A stretch of DNA of 32,134 nt from Chitinimonas sp. BJB300 (GCF_002735695.1 NZ_PDZH01000050.1:1-32134); one strand, 5' to 3'; positions 7,429 through 15,803 are shown, numbered from the stretch's first letter. Notes: generated by a model not told the origin, from the sequence alone. A program made the numbers and translations.

Positions 7429-8289
7429 ATGTCGCAACGGCAAGGAACACCGCGTGAAATCGAGCGTCTGGTAAATGGTATGCCAACTTCTGATGGTGCT
7501 GGGGTCAAACTCTTGCGCGTGTTGACGCAGGACTTGCAGCAGCGGCTGGACCCGTTTCTGATGTTGGATTATTTTCATTCAGAAAATCCGGATGACTACC
7601 TGGCAGGATTTCCTGATCACCCCCACCGTGGCTTCGAAACTGTGACCTATATGCTGGCCGGGCGTATGCGCCATCGTGACAACGCTGGTAACGAAGGTTT
7701 GCTTGGGCCGGGCGGAGTGCAGTGGATGACCACGGGCAGCGGGTTGGTGCATAGCGAACTCCCTGAGCAAGAAGAAGGACTGATGCAGGGGTTTCAGTTA
7801 TGGGTCAATCTGCCGGGCAAAAACAAGATGATTACACCCAGCTACCGCGATATTCCTGCGTTGGAGATCCCCAGCCTCCGTACCGATGCAGGGGTCTCGG
7901 TGAGGGTCATTGCGGGAGAGACCGATGGCGTAAAGGGTGCCGTGCAAAAGCCGGATACCGAGCCGCTTTATCTTGACCTGCACCTACCTGCGGGTGCGGT
8001 GTTCGAGCAAGCGCTGCCCAGTGAATTTAATGGCTTTGTCTATGTCTACGAAGGCAGTGCTTTGGTTGGCGGCAATCAGAAGTTAGTGAATACAAAGCAG
8101 ATGGGTATCTTGGCGAATCATCCACAAAGCGATCGGGTTCGCATTTCGGCGGGGAGCAGCGCTGCCAAGCTGCTTCTGATTGCGGGTAAGCCCTTGCGTG
8201 AGTCGATTGCCCAGTGGGGGCCATTTGTCATGAACACACGGGAAGAAGTCATGCGGGCGGTAGAGGATTTCAACGCCGGTCGAATCTAG
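7429..8289 (+). CDS. pirin-family bicupin protein (first of two)
   Basis: A 286-residue protein of the pirin family. The metal-binding N-terminal cupin has His64 and His66 in FPDHPHRGFETVTY, and His108 and Glu110 in GSGLVHSELP. These match the His-His-His-Glu iron ligands of pirins. Other family hallmarks are GRMRHRDNAGNEG and GGVQWMTTGSG. The C-terminal cupin (about 170-286) ends in FVMNTREEVMRAVEDFNAGR, as in YhaK/YhhW-like and related pirins. The ATG is preceded by GGGAAGGAAAT. Roles reported for bacterial pirins include quercetinase activity and redox-linked regulation; which applies here is unknown. A GC-rich hairpin follows at 8313-8347. Confidence 0.93.
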   Translation: MSQRQGTPREIERLVNGMPTSDGAGVKLLRVLTQDLQQRLDPFLMLDYFHSENPDDYLAGFPDHPHRGFETVTYMLAGRMRHRDNAGNEGLLGPGGVQWMTTGSGLVHSELPEQEEGLMQGFQLWVNLPGKNKMITPSYRDIPALEIPSLRTDAGVSVRVIAGETDGVKGAVQKPDTEPLYLDLHLPAGAVFEQALPSEFNGFVYVYEGSALVGGNQKLVNTKQMGILANHPQSDRVRISAGSSAAKLLLIAGKPLRESIAQWGPFVMNTREEVMRAVEDFNAGRI

Positions 8290-8310
8290 CCAGATAGCTG
8301 AATAGGAAGG

Positions 8311-8349
8311 GGGGTAAGGGGCGGGATAGATGGCACCCACCCTTACCAC
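8311..8349 (+). terminator. GC-rich hairpin after the first pirin gene
   Basis: GGTAAGGG (8313-8320) pairs perfectly with CCCTTACC (8340-8347). Additional GGG/CCC pairing inside (8323-8325 with 8336-8338) leaves a loop of about ten bases. There is no T-run, so termination efficiency is uncertain, but the position 25 bases after the stop fits a transcript end. Confidence 0.45.
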
Positions 8350-8435
8350 CGGCAGCTGCAAGCATGGCCGGCAGGCGCGGGTGGCCGTTTCCGCTTATCA
8401 AGCACTTACGTCAACCGCCATCAACAGGCGTAGTT

Positions 8436-8738
8436 TTATGGGACGCGCTTCTCTGAACCAGCGAGTGTTTGGCTGCCTAAGCCTTTGATGGACACGTAAG
8501 GCACGTAGTTGCCCCGCCTTATTCGCCAACCGTGGATAGGCTCCCATCTGAAGCGTGCTTCGCACAGTTTTTCGTGCATCGGTCGGCCACGGAGGGGGGC
8601 GGGTTGAATATCGAAATCCGCGTGGTACAACGTTGACATGGTGCTGGCTTTAATTGATGGGTGGGCCTGCGCACGCACCTGTGCAAAGTCTTGCGGGTGC
8701 ACCGCAGACATTGAATAGGTTCTGAGGGCCAAACCCAC
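8436..8738 (-). CDS. doubtful 100-residue open frame in the 8290-8815 gap
   Basis: A GTG-initiated minus-strand frame. Internal ATGs at residues 10 and 34 are alternatives and none has a visible Shine-Dalgarno. The predicted product is basic, without membrane segments. Its last 60 residues (for example CEARFRWEPIHGWRIRRGN) look more protein-like than the beginning. No family is recognised and nothing in the neighbourhood supports expression. Apart from this frame and the hairpin at 8311, I see nothing in the 8290-8815 gap except the upstream region of the gene at 8816. Confidence 0.25.
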   Translation of the reverse strand: MGLALRTYSMSAVHPQDFAQVRAQAHPSIKASTMSTLYHADFDIQPAPLRGRPMHEKLCEARFRWEPIHGWRIRRGNYVPYVSIKGLGSQTLAGSEKRVP

Positions 8739-8815
8739 ACTGCGCTGCTGACTACCAGATCATGATTCCCGCTCTCTACGGTGGTTCTACATTCGTTTTG
8801 TAGGAGGAAACCATC

Positions 8816-9472
8816 ATGTGTTTACAGACAAGATTAGCCATGTTGTTGGGTACGGGTTTGTTGTTCGGCGCGGCCTATGCTGCACCTATACCGGTATGTA
8901 GCGCGGAGATCAAAGGCTCGATCGTCAACCAATTCAGCCAGGCCGGCTGGGAAAAAATGAATGAGGACGAACGTTTGCGTTTTGAGAAGTCGGTCTATTC
9001 GCAATATCAATACTGTGCGGTGGCTGATGGTAGCGTGGCACCCGACGCCGCCTTTTGCGGCAAGACCTCGTATCAAGGCAGTACCTGGTTCGAGCAGATG
9101 ACTTGTTGTGGCTATGACCCGCAAAGACGCTTGTTCGCCTGCCCGGTCAGCATCAAGCAGCCCGGCGGTTTTGGCGGTGCGCCGCTACCGGGCAGTCGTG
9201 AATATGTACTTAACTGTGTCAGCAATGGCAGCACTTTTGTGCCGGTGGGGGTCGATAGCGTACACCTGGCCAATGAAGCCCTGGGTGCTATCCGGCCTTG
9301 GCAGTTTGCTGTTGTTGCGGCCGCCAACAACAATATCAACCTAGTGCAACCGATGTCCGGTCTTACACGGCAGGCGCGCTCTATTCTGTCCTGGCAGTTG
9401 CAGCCAACGGACTGCAACTATCGGCCTATCTGGGGCAATGTGCTTGATTACCAGATTCGCCTGAATCAATAA
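8816..9472 (+). CDS. exported cysteine-rich protein, unknown function
   Basis: The 218-residue product starts with a signal peptide (hydrophobic LAMLLGTGLLFGAAYA, cleavage expected after Ala22). The mature part carries eight cysteines, at 28, 67, 81, 97, 98, 109, 134 and 200, enough for four disulfides, which suits a periplasmic or secreted protein. It has no other membrane segment and no lipobox. An excellent Shine-Dalgarno (AGGAGG) lies about 8 bases before the ATG. A strong hairpin follows the stop, so it is probably a single-gene transcript. I do not recognise a family. It sits between two pirin genes, with no sequence evidence of a functional link. Confidence 0.8.
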   Translation: MCLQTRLAMLLGTGLLFGAAYAAPIPVCSAEIKGSIVNQFSQAGWEKMNEDERLRFEKSVYSQYQYCAVADGSVAPDAAFCGKTSYQGSTWFEQMTCCGYDPQRRLFACPVSIKQPGGFGGAPLPGSREYVLNCVSNGSTFVPVGVDSVHLANEALGAIRPWQFAVVAAANNNINLVQPMSGLTRQARSILSWQLQPTDCNYRPIWGNVLDYQIRLNQ

Positions 9473-9480
9473 GCCGGCAT

Positions 9481-9512
9481 AGGGCGCCATGTAGCTTACA
9501 TGGCGTCTTATG
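9481..9512 (+). terminator. strong hairpin terminator after the exported protein gene
   Basis: AGGGCGCCATGTA (9481-9493) pairs with TACATGGCGTCTT (9497-9509) across a three-base GCT loop, including a perfect nine-base core (CGCCATGTA/TACATGGCG) and G-T pairs outside it. It begins 9 bases after the stop codon. The tail is only partly T-rich. Confidence 0.7.
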
Positions 9513-9529
9513 GTTGTGTCGGCGCCTTA

Positions 9530-9669
9530 GAATCTGTCTAAAGTCTGCTGCGTGTCGGCAATATGGCGTTGAAAACACCCTCGGAATGCTCATTTACCAC
9601 TTGTAAACTCCGCTTCCTCAGCTGTTTTCGCCTTATCTTGCCTTAGCTCGCGAGACTTTAGACAGGTTC
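9530..9669. mobile_element. MITE family 1, copy 1 (140 bp)
   Basis: Non-coding element bounded by inverted ends: GAATCTGTCTAAAGTCT at the left and AGACTTTAGACAGGTTC at the right, one mismatch apart. It is flanked on both sides by a TTA duplication (9527-9529 and 9670-9672). The interior contains GTCGGCAATATGGCGTTGAA and CTTAGCTCGCG, shared with the copies at 14117 and 16855. The three-base TNA-type duplication and end sequence suggest mobilisation by an IS5-family (IS1031-like) transposase, which is inference. Confidence 0.9.
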
Positions 9670-9727
9670 TTATTTCCAAACCCCATCATGTCCGTGTCTT
9701 TCACCTTTTGTTTATCAAGGCTTCCCT

Positions 9728-10597
9728 ATGTCCAGCATTCAGCATCTCTTAAAGCCCCACGAGCGTGACCTGGGCGGCTTTTCTGTTCGCAGACTCTTAC
9801 CCGGCTTGCCCAAACAGTCGGTAGGACCATTTATTTTCTTCGATCATATGGGCCCAGCCAGTTTTGCACCGGGTAACGGTATTGACGTGCGGCCGCATCC
9901 CCATATTGGTTTGGCGACCGTAACTTATTTGTACGAAGGCGAAATTCTGCACCGTGATAGCTTGGGCAATGAGCAGGTCATCCGGCCGGGCGATGTGAAC
10001 TGGATGACGGCAGGTCATGGTGTGGTGCATTCTGAGCGAACACCACCTGGTGCGCGTCAAACGGGTCAGCAAGTACATGGTATTCAAACCTGGTTTGCCT
10101 TGCCCTTGGCGCATGAGGATGCTGAACCCGGCTTCTGGCACCATCCAGCCAGCAGCCTACCACTGATAGAACAGTCAGCCCTGACCCTGCGCGTGATTTT
10201 GGGTCATGCTTATGGTTACACTTCGCCCGTGCATACCTATGGCGATACGCTATATGTTGCCGGAGAGCTTGACCAGCATGCGCGATTTGATATCCCGGCT
10301 GACCATGCCGAGCGGGGTGTCTATGTGGCACGTGGTGCGGTTGAGATTGATGGAGAGCGTGTGGAGGCAGGCCAGCTGGCTGTGTTGCAGCCCGGTCGCT
10401 TGGTATGGGTGGAAGCTTTGGAGGATGTTCGGCTGCTGGTGCTGGGGGGTGAGCCGCTGGATGGGCCCCGTCACCTTTGGTGGAATTTCGTCGCCAGCAC
10501 GCCCGAGAGGATAGAAGCTGCGAAGCTGCGCTGGCAGGAAGACCGCTTCCCCTCGGTGCCGGGCGAGGTGGAGCGTATTCCCTTACCAACGCGTTGA
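9728..10597 (+). CDS. pirin-family bicupin protein (second)
   Basis: 289 residues. Metal ligands are His57 and His59 in VRPHPHIGLATVTY, then His101 and Glu103 in GHGVVHSER. This is the same spacing as the human pirin iron site (reported as His56, His58, His101, Glu103). Hallmarks include VGPFIFFDHMGP, HRDSLGNEQVIRPGDVNWMTAG and the C-terminal GGEPLDGPRHLWWNFV. It is closer to the classical pirin type than the protein at 7429, so the two are separate subfamilies and not a recent duplication. No strong Shine-Dalgarno is evident (AAGG about 10 bases upstream). It converges on the TetR regulator gene. Confidence 0.94.
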   Translation: MSSIQHLLKPHERDLGGFSVRRLLPGLPKQSVGPFIFFDHMGPASFAPGNGIDVRPHPHIGLATVTYLYEGEILHRDSLGNEQVIRPGDVNWMTAGHGVVHSERTPPGARQTGQQVHGIQTWFALPLAHEDAEPGFWHHPASSLPLIEQSALTLRVILGHAYGYTSPVHTYGDTLYVAGELDQHARFDIPADHAERGVYVARGAVEIDGERVEAGQLAVLQPGRLVWVEALEDVRLLVLGGEPLDGPRHLWWNFVASTPERIEAAKLRWQEDRFPSVPGEVERIPLPTR

Positions 10598-10659
10598 GTG
10601 ATTGCTGCCTCAGCCGTCAGCGGATCAGTGGCGAGGCTTCCTGGCAGCGGGCGTTGCGC

Positions 10660-11322
10660 TTAATCGTTCGGTTCCCACTGCACGCCACGCCAATACTTCG
10701 CGCCCATAAAGATAAAACGCAGCTTTGACTCCAGTCTGTCTTGCGCTAGCTCCTGGCTATGGCTTTCCAGGTCGAGCGGGTTGATCAACTCGGGCAAGGT
10801 GGAGAACACGGTTTTTACGATGAGGTCTGCCAGTACGTCCAAGTCATCCAGATTCAAATGCCGTTGCTTGGGCATTTGTTTCAAGTCATCTACCAGGTCG
10901 GCAATGAAACGTTGTTGTATTTCTTTGATGGCCTGCCGTATTACTGTTGAACCACCGTATTGCTCGCGTGCCAAAAACAAAAACAGTTGCCGATGTGCCA
11001 CAACATAGTCGACAAAGATTTGTACCGACGCGCTAATCGCGCCCAGATGTTCAAACTGGTTGCTACGAACCAGCCGGATCGCTTCACGGAACGAACTGCT
11101 GACCTCTTCAACCAAGGCGAGTCCCAGGCGCTCCATGTCAGGGAAGTGTCGGTAAAACGCAGTCGGCACAATACCCACCTCGCGCGTGACTTCGCGCAGG
11201 CTCAGGCCGCTGAAACCACGCCCGCTTTCCATCAGCAATAGCGCAGCATCAAGCAAGGCTTGGCGGGTCTGTAGTTTCTTTTCTGCGCGCATTAACAAAG
11301 CGTCGTGTTTATCCGTTGGCAA
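10660..11322 (-). CDS. desT: TetR-family regulator of unsaturated fatty acid synthesis (DesT/FabR type)
   Basis: A 220-residue TetR protein. The N-terminal helix-turn-helix spans about residues 33-60 (GLSLREVTREVGIVPTAFY, then RHFPDMERLG), a sequence very typical of FabR/DesT. The all-helical C-terminal ligand domain includes VDYVVAHRQLFLFLAREQYGG. The family senses the saturated to unsaturated acyl-CoA ratio and controls desaturation genes. It is divergent from the reductase-desaturase operon, and the intergenic region carries two copies of a GTGAACA-NN-TGTTSAC palindrome, the likely operators. This is the arrangement of P. aeruginosa desT and desCB. It could also regulate itself. No key region is missing. 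Confidence 0.88.
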   Translation of the reverse strand: MPTDKHDALLMRAEKKLQTRQALLDAALLLMESGRGFSGLSLREVTREVGIVPTAFYRHFPDMERLGLALVEEVSSSFREAIRLVRSNQFEHLGAISASVQIFVDYVVAHRQLFLFLAREQYGGSTVIRQAIKEIQQRFIADLVDDLKQMPKQRHLNLDDLDVLADLIVKTVFSTLPELINPLDLESHSQELAQDRLESKLRFIFMGAKYWRGVQWEPND

Positions 11323-11421
11323 AGAGTAAGGCTGAACTAGGATTACCCGTACTGGAATCGGGCCGCAATGTAGCAGAAGTGACCCATTTCCGTGAGTAGA
11401 ACGGGGCGCTTCGATTTGTTT

Positions 11422-11439
11422 AGTGAACAGATGTTGACT
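11422..11439. promoter_or_regulatory. DesT-type operator, distal site
   Basis: AGTGAACAGATGTTGACT consists of two eight-base arms around a GA centre, with one mismatch between the arms. As I recall it, the P. aeruginosa DesT site is of the form AGTGAAC-N3-TGTTGACT, which this matches. It is centred 41 bp from the second site, close to four helical turns. Confidence 0.75.
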
Positions 11440-11462
11440 GAAATGCGTCGGCGCGGCAACAT

Positions 11463-11480
11463 TGTGAACAACTGTTCACT
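11463..11480. promoter_or_regulatory. DesT-type operator, proximal site
   Basis: GTGAACA-AC-TGTTCAC (11464-11479) has perfect seven-base arms. It lies 25 bases before the reductase start codon and 14 bases before its Shine-Dalgarno, so a bound repressor would cover the promoter or early transcript. It is the better palindrome of the pair and is followed by TAAAC. Confidence 0.8.
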
Positions 11481-11504
11481 AAACTTCACAAAACGGAGCC
11501 TGTC

Positions 11505-12629
11505 TTGGCTTTGCTGCCTTCATTACTGGTGAATTTCACGCTGCCAGTACTCACAGCCTTACAACGCAGTCCCCTTGCGGGCTTTTTGCGCGAGTCGGTT
11601 TTTGATTACTACGCAGGTTACCTGCATCCTCAGCTTACGCTCAAACGTGTCTTTGCCCGTGTTCTGGCAAAACGTCAGCAGGGTAAGAACACCCTTGCCA
11701 TTACGCTTGCACCTAGCGCCCATTGGTTAGGTGCACGTGCGGGTCAGCATCTGCCCCTTTCGGTGGAAATCAATGGCGTACGCCATACCCGCTATTACAG
11801 CCCCTGTGCGGCGGCTGGGCGTGCGGGTGAACTCGAAATCGCTGTAAAGTGCAGCGAAGGCGGTTTGGTTTCGAACTGGCTGCATGATCAACTCAAAGTT
11901 GGGGATTACCTCGAAATTGGCCAATCTGCGGGTGACTTTGGCTTGCCCAAGCCTACAAGCAAATTGCTCTTATTGGCGGCAGGCAGCGGCATCACCCCCA
12001 TATTAGCCATGTTGCGCAGCTTGCAGCTCGACAACCCCGGTTGCGAGGTGGTGTTGTTGTATTACGGACGCCAACGCAACGACATGGCTTATCTGATTGA
12101 GTTGAAGGATTTGTTCAGCCGTATGCCGCGCTGGCGCTTACAGGTTGGGCTGACGGCTGGGTCCGCTACAGACAATGCATTTAGCGGACGTTTCTGTACG
12201 GCGCATCTGGCTTCACTTGCCATGTTGCAAAATCTGCGAGCCTGGCAGGCCATCGCCTGTGGCAGTTATGGTTTTACCAATACGGTACGCCAAGTATTGA
12301 CTGATGCTGGTGGTGTGGCCGGCTTGCAGATGGAAGCCTTTACGCCCCCTGTGTTTGCCGCGACGGCTGATCAGCCGGTGACTTTGCACTATGCGCGTGC
12401 GCAACAGTCTTTGGTTGGCGATGGCGCGCATACCTTGCTGGCCCAGGCTGAGGCCCATGGCCTGGAGCCCGCCAGTGGTTGCCGTATGGGCATCTGTAAT
12501 ACCTGTACCTGCAAAAAGGTGGCAGGTGTGGTGCGGGACTTACAGACCGGTTTGCTTTCAGCCGAACCGAATGAGTCCATCCGTTTGTGTATCACTGCGC
12601 CTGTAGGCGATGTGACGCTTGATTTGTAA
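11505..12629 (+). CDS. desC: ferredoxin-type NAD(P)H oxidoreductase for acyl desaturase (DesC-like)
   Basis: A 374-residue electron-transfer flavoprotein that should pass electrons from NAD(P)H to the desaturase encoded next. In order: a membrane-proximal N-terminal region, the FAD-binding motif RYYSPC (96-101), the nucleotide-binding AAGSGITPILAML (158-170), CGSYGFTNTVRQVL (252-265), and a C-terminal plant-type [2Fe-2S] domain with Cys326, Cys331, Cys334 and Cys362 (C-X4-C-X2-C-X27-C). The start codon is TTG, chosen because GGAG sits 7 bases before it and the sequence upstream is operator DNA. It is followed 14 bases later by the desaturase gene, with which it forms an operon. Homologous in order to P. 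aeruginosa desC. Confidence 0.9.
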   Translation: MALLPSLLVNFTLPVLTALQRSPLAGFLRESVFDYYAGYLHPQLTLKRVFARVLAKRQQGKNTLAITLAPSAHWLGARAGQHLPLSVEINGVRHTRYYSPCAAAGRAGELEIAVKCSEGGLVSNWLHDQLKVGDYLEIGQSAGDFGLPKPTSKLLLLAAGSGITPILAMLRSLQLDNPGCEVVLLYYGRQRNDMAYLIELKDLFSRMPRWRLQVGLTAGSATDNAFSGRFCTAHLASLAMLQNLRAWQAIACGSYGFTNTVRQVLTDAGGVAGLQMEAFTPPVFAATADQPVTLHYARAQQSLVGDGAHTLLAQAEAHGLEPASGCRMGICNTCTCKKVAGVVRDLQTGLLSAEPNESIRLCITAPVGDVTLDL

Positions 12630-12643
12630 GGAATGTAAGAACC

Positions 12644-13732
12644 ATGACCATGGTGCTAAATCGCAAGCTAAGCCCAGCTGAAACAGAAGCTTTTGGTGCT
12701 GAACTGGATGCCCTGCAAAAGAGACACCAAGCTGATCTTGGCGAGGTAGATGCCCGTTATATCCGCCGTATCCGCAGCAGCGTGCGTATCGCCGAGCTGG
12801 CGGGTCGATTGATGTTGTTTGCCGGCTTCTTCCCCCCCACATTTATCTTGGGCACCCTGTTGCTGGGCCTGGCCAAGATTCTGGAAAACATGGAATTGGG
12901 CCATAACGTGATGCATGGCCAATACGACTGGATGAACGATCCGGAATTCAATGGCAAGACCTATGAGTGGGACCATGCCTGCCCTAGTGATGCTTGGCGG
13001 CATACCCATAACTTCCAGCATCACACCTTTACCAATGTGCTGGGGCGTGACCACGACATTGGTTATGGCACCGTACGTGTTTTTGCCGAGCAACGGTGGC
13101 GGCCGTTTTATTTGCTGCAGCCGTTATGGGCCACTTTGCAGGCGGTATTTTTCCAAGGCGCTATTGCCATCTTCGACTTGAAGATCGACCGTTACTTCCG
13201 GCGCAAAGCCCCTATCGAAAAGCTGTTGGTCAAGCTACCGCCCGTGGGGCGCAAGATATCGCGCCAGTTATTGAAGGACTACCTTGTATTCCCGTTGTTG
13301 GCGGGCCCGAATTTTCTGGGTGTGTTGGTGGGTAATCTGTTGGCTAACCTGATGCGCAACTTGTGGACTTTCGTGGTGATTTTCTGCGGCCACTTTACCG
13401 AGCATGCCGAAGTGTTTCCGCCTTCAGTGCTTGACAATGAAAGCCGGGGAGACTGGTATGTACGCCAACTGCGGGGCTCATCCAACCTGACGGGCAGCAA
13501 GTTGCTGCATATCCTCACAGGCAATCTGAGCCACCAGATCGAGCACCATATGTTTCCTACCATTCCGGCTCGCCGTTATGGGGCGATGGCTGTGGAAGTT
13601 AAGGAGATTTGTCAGCGTTATGGTCAGCATTACAACAGCGGCAGCTTTGCCCGTCAGTTCTTTACGGTTGTAGTTCGGTTATTCCGCCACGCATTTCCAA
13701 GCCAGCCGCAGCGTAAAGCTACGTTGGCCTGA
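12644..13732 (+). CDS. desB: membrane fatty acyl desaturase (acyl-CoA delta-9 type, DesB-like)
   Basis: The 362-residue integral membrane di-iron desaturase introduces a double bond into saturated acyl chains, raising membrane fluidity. The three histidine boxes are His87-x3-His91 (HNVMH), His122-x3-His126-His127 (within RHTHNFQHHTFTN), and His297-x3-His301-His302 (LSHQIEHHMFP). Hydrophobic hairpins lie near residues 52-80 and 212-250. TAAGGAATG precedes the ATG by about 10 bases. It is cotranscribed with the reductase and expected to be repressed by the TetR protein through the two upstream palindromes. Substrate choice (acyl-CoA versus phospholipid) is inferred only from resemblance to DesB. 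Confidence 0.92.
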   Translation: MTMVLNRKLSPAETEAFGAELDALQKRHQADLGEVDARYIRRIRSSVRIAELAGRLMLFAGFFPPTFILGTLLLGLAKILENMELGHNVMHGQYDWMNDPEFNGKTYEWDHACPSDAWRHTHNFQHHTFTNVLGRDHDIGYGTVRVFAEQRWRPFYLLQPLWATLQAVFFQGAIAIFDLKIDRYFRRKAPIEKLLVKLPPVGRKISRQLLKDYLVFPLLAGPNFLGVLVGNLLANLMRNLWTFVVIFCGHFTEHAEVFPPSVLDNESRGDWYVRQLRGSSNLTGSKLLHILTGNLSHQIEHHMFPTIPARRYGAMAVEVKEICQRYGQHYNSGSFARQFFTVVVRLFRHAFPSQPQRKATLA

Positions 13733-14372
13733 TTTTCGTTATGCACGGGTTTACGACTTACGAATGGCTGTATTTACCACGTTGGGTGCGCATCTTTCAT
13801 CCGGGGATGAGTATTACTTAATGCTCCGGGAAGGATGCCGCTTGCCATTTCTAATTGACTGACAATCCTCCGGTTTTGCGCAATGCATGCTGAGTATGTA
13901 TTTTTGATTTGATACCTGCGCCATCAATTTCATTCTTATCCGTTTTTTTCCTTGTGAAGCAGATTATCCCCAGTCTTTTTGGTAACGTGGGTTGAGCGCC
14001 ATATGAAAACGCGGTGGTTATTTGAATCTCTGTAAGCATTTTTGCGACTTCTCCATGTAAGGTGCCTAGCAGTTGGGTTGAGAGATATGCTTGGGTGTCG
14101 AATGCGGTTCCGCTTAGAACCTGTCTAAAGTCTGCTGCGCGTCGGCAATATGGCGTTGAAAACGTCCTTGACGTACTCATTTACCGCTTATAAACGCTGC
14201 TTTCTCGGCTGTTCTTGCCTTAGCTCGCGAGACTTTAGACTGGTTCTTACCAACGGTTGGATAGCAACGTAATCCAAGACTATTATGTAGTTAAGCCTGT
14301 ACCGGCACGCCAAGGTGCTATTGGGCAGGGCATGGGTTGAATACTACGTTGCTGTGTCAAGCGTGAGTAGAA
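13733..14372. other. intergenic region containing a MITE
   Basis: Between the desaturase and the receiver protein. The part at 13740-14110 is AT-richer than the genes. A 109-codon minus-strand frame (13851-14180) exists, but its first 22 codons are MITE sequence and the rest matches no family, so I do not call it a gene. The MITE occupies 14117-14246. The remaining 120 bases lead into the gene at 14373. Confidence 0.5.
14117..14246. mobile_element. MITE family 1, copy 2 (130 bp)
   Basis: Same orientation as the copy at 9530. The ends are GAACCTGTCTAAAGTCT and AGACTTTAGACTGGTTC, with a TTA duplication at 14114-14116 and 14247-14249. It is ten bases shorter than the other copies because of a gap in the CTGTTTTCGCCTTATCTTGC segment. 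The interior keeps GTCGGCAATATGGCGTTGAA. Confidence 0.9.
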
Positions 14373-14756
14373 ATGACCGCCGCTCCCCGTACTGCCAATA
14401 TCTTCATCGTGGACGATTCTCGCGTTATTCAGGCCGTGTTGGCGGAGATGCTGGCCCAGTTGCCTGCGGTGAGTATTGTTGGTACGGCTGAAACGGCTGA
14501 CGATGCGATAGCCGGCATTTTAAATTCTAAGCCAGACTGTGTTTTTCTCGACCTGCACTTGCGCTCCGGAACGGGGCTATCAGTACTTCAAACGGTACAT
14601 GCGCAGTTGCCTGATGTCGTCTTCATAGTGATGACCAACAATGAGGGTGAAACCTATCGCGGTGCTTGCATGGCGGCAGGAGCAAGCCACTTTCTGACCA
14701 AGACGACGGAGTTGGAGAAACTCAAATACGTGATTGGTGCGTTGGACTTGAAGTAA
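14373..14756 (+). CDS. stand-alone response regulator receiver (CheY-like)
   Basis: 127 residues consisting of one receiver domain and nothing else. The acidic pocket is Asp14-Asp15 (IFIVDDSRVIQ), the phosphoacceptor is Asp60 (CVFLDLHLRSG), and the switch residues are Thr88 (FIVMTNN) and Lys110 (HFLTKTTELEKLK). All active residues are present, so it should be phosphorylated by a kinase encoded elsewhere. There is no output domain and no chemotaxis gene nearby, so its pathway is unknown. The Shine-Dalgarno is weak (GTGAG). A long stem forms directly over its stop codon. Confidence 0.9.
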   Translation: MTAAPRTANIFIVDDSRVIQAVLAEMLAQLPAVSIVGTAETADDAIAGILNSKPDCVFLDLHLRSGTGLSVLQTVHAQLPDVVFIVMTNNEGETYRGACMAAGASHFLTKTTELEKLKYVIGALDLK

Positions 14757-14800
14757 AAGGTAAGCATTATTCAGTTCTGTGCGTTTCTATTGCCTTTTAC
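14753..14800 (+). terminator. long-range hairpin at the receiver gene 3' end
   Basis: GTAAAAGGTAA (14753-14763, including the stop codon) pairs with TTGCCTTTTAC (14790-14800) with one G-T pair over a 26-base loop. No T-run follows. It could be a weak terminator or mRNA-stabilising stem. Confidence 0.35.
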
Positions 14801-15188
14801 ACCAGAATAATAAATGTGATGGTTTGATTTTTTCAAAATATTAATCCGGCAATCAAACAGATCATAAACTTGCACTGGATAATATTTGCGAGCAACTGAT
14901 TTTAAATGATATTTCAGGATGTTGTGCGCCCTGTTTAATTGCCTCCTTAATATATAAACCACTTAAAATTAAGGAGAAATTTTTGAGAGAATGTTGTGCA
15001 TCATGCTTGAGTTCACATGTTGTTAGGTAATGCCTTGAAATAATTAAATGAATAAAGTGGGTCAGGAGTAATGGCTAATAATTATTGAGTTGTAAGACTG
15101 AATTTCCTTAATTGAGTAAAAATTTTTGATTATAGAACTGCTTATAAAAAGCAGCTAATAGGCGCTATATATACACGAGGAGAGGTGA
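14801..15188. other. AT-rich intergenic region
   Basis: Very AT-rich with no coding frame I can support. A small hairpin, CTGCTT/AAGCAG with a five-base loop, lies near 15139-15155. A strong Shine-Dalgarno (GAGGAGAGG) ends the region at the start of the membrane-protein gene. I could not place convincing -35 and -10 boxes. Confidence 0.4.
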
Positions 15189-15803
15189 ATGGCTAACCCC
15201 AGTGATTTCTATGTCGGGGTCGTGGATTTCTTTGCAATACTACTGCCCGGGGCGATTGCCACGGCAATTCTCGGACCACGCATGGGTCACCTCGTTCTTG
15301 GGCAGTTGGTTGCAAGCCCGACAACCGAGGCTGGGACTTGGGCTGTATTTCTCACGAGTGCTTATTTTCTCGGCCATCTTATCTTCTTGGTCGGTTCGTA
15401 TATCGATCGTGCCTACAATCGGCTGCGAGAGCAGCTGAGTCCGTATGGGAATGAGAGCGCCTATCAGTGTGCGACGCGTATTCGCGACACCATGGTGGAT
15501 GAGGCCGAACGTACGGCATTGAATACTTTCCAGTGGGCTCGGGCCGTGTTGATCGCCAAGTGTCCGGCAGCGGCGGAAGATGTACATCGCCTTGAGGCTG
15601 ATTCCAAATTCTTCCGCAGCCTGCTGGTGGTGTGCATATTGGCGGCCGTTGTTTTCTTCTCTACCGGCATGGTGTGGGAGGCATGCATGGCCCTGGTACT
15701 GGGCCCACCCTGCTTTGCCCGGTACTACGAGCGACGCCTAAAAAGCACTACTCAGGCATACATCCATATCGTCACCTTGCATCATCTGGGCTGTTTGCGT
15801 TAA
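15189..15803 (+). CDS. membrane protein of unknown function
   Basis: 204 residues with about four membrane segments: near 10-30 (VGVVDFFAILLPGAIATAIL), 50-70 (WAVFLTSAYFLGHLIFLVG), and two closely spaced ones in 143-175 (LLVVCILAAVVFFSTGMVW and the following segment). A soluble loop of about 70 residues separates the second and third (DRAYNRLREQLSPYG onward). The N-terminus has a D-F-F-A-I-L-L-P-G motif. A very good Shine-Dalgarno (GAGGAGAGG) sits about 5 bases before the ATG. It stands alone in AT-rich flanks. I do not recognise a named family and make no functional claim. Confidence 0.75.
   Translation: MANPSDFYVGVVDFFAILLPGAIATAILGPRMGHLVLGQLVASPTTEAGTWAVFLTSAYFLGHLIFLVGSYIDRAYNRLREQLSPYGNESAYQCATRIRDTMVDEAERTALNTFQWARAVLIAKCPAAAEDVHRLEADSKFFRSLLVVCILAAVVFFSTGMVWEACMALVLGPPCFARYYERRLKSTTQAYIHIVTLHHLGCLR

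Noticed and set aside
10604-10648. Terminator hairpin between the second pirin and desT (GCTGCC/GGCAGC)
   Set aside because: The six-base stem has a 33-base loop and no T-run; competing pairings are equally likely.
13851-14180. 109-codon minus-strand frame crossing the MITE boundary
   Set aside because: Its first 22 codons are MITE sequence, the same peptide arises from the copy at 16855, and the remainder matches nothing and has no ribosome binding site.
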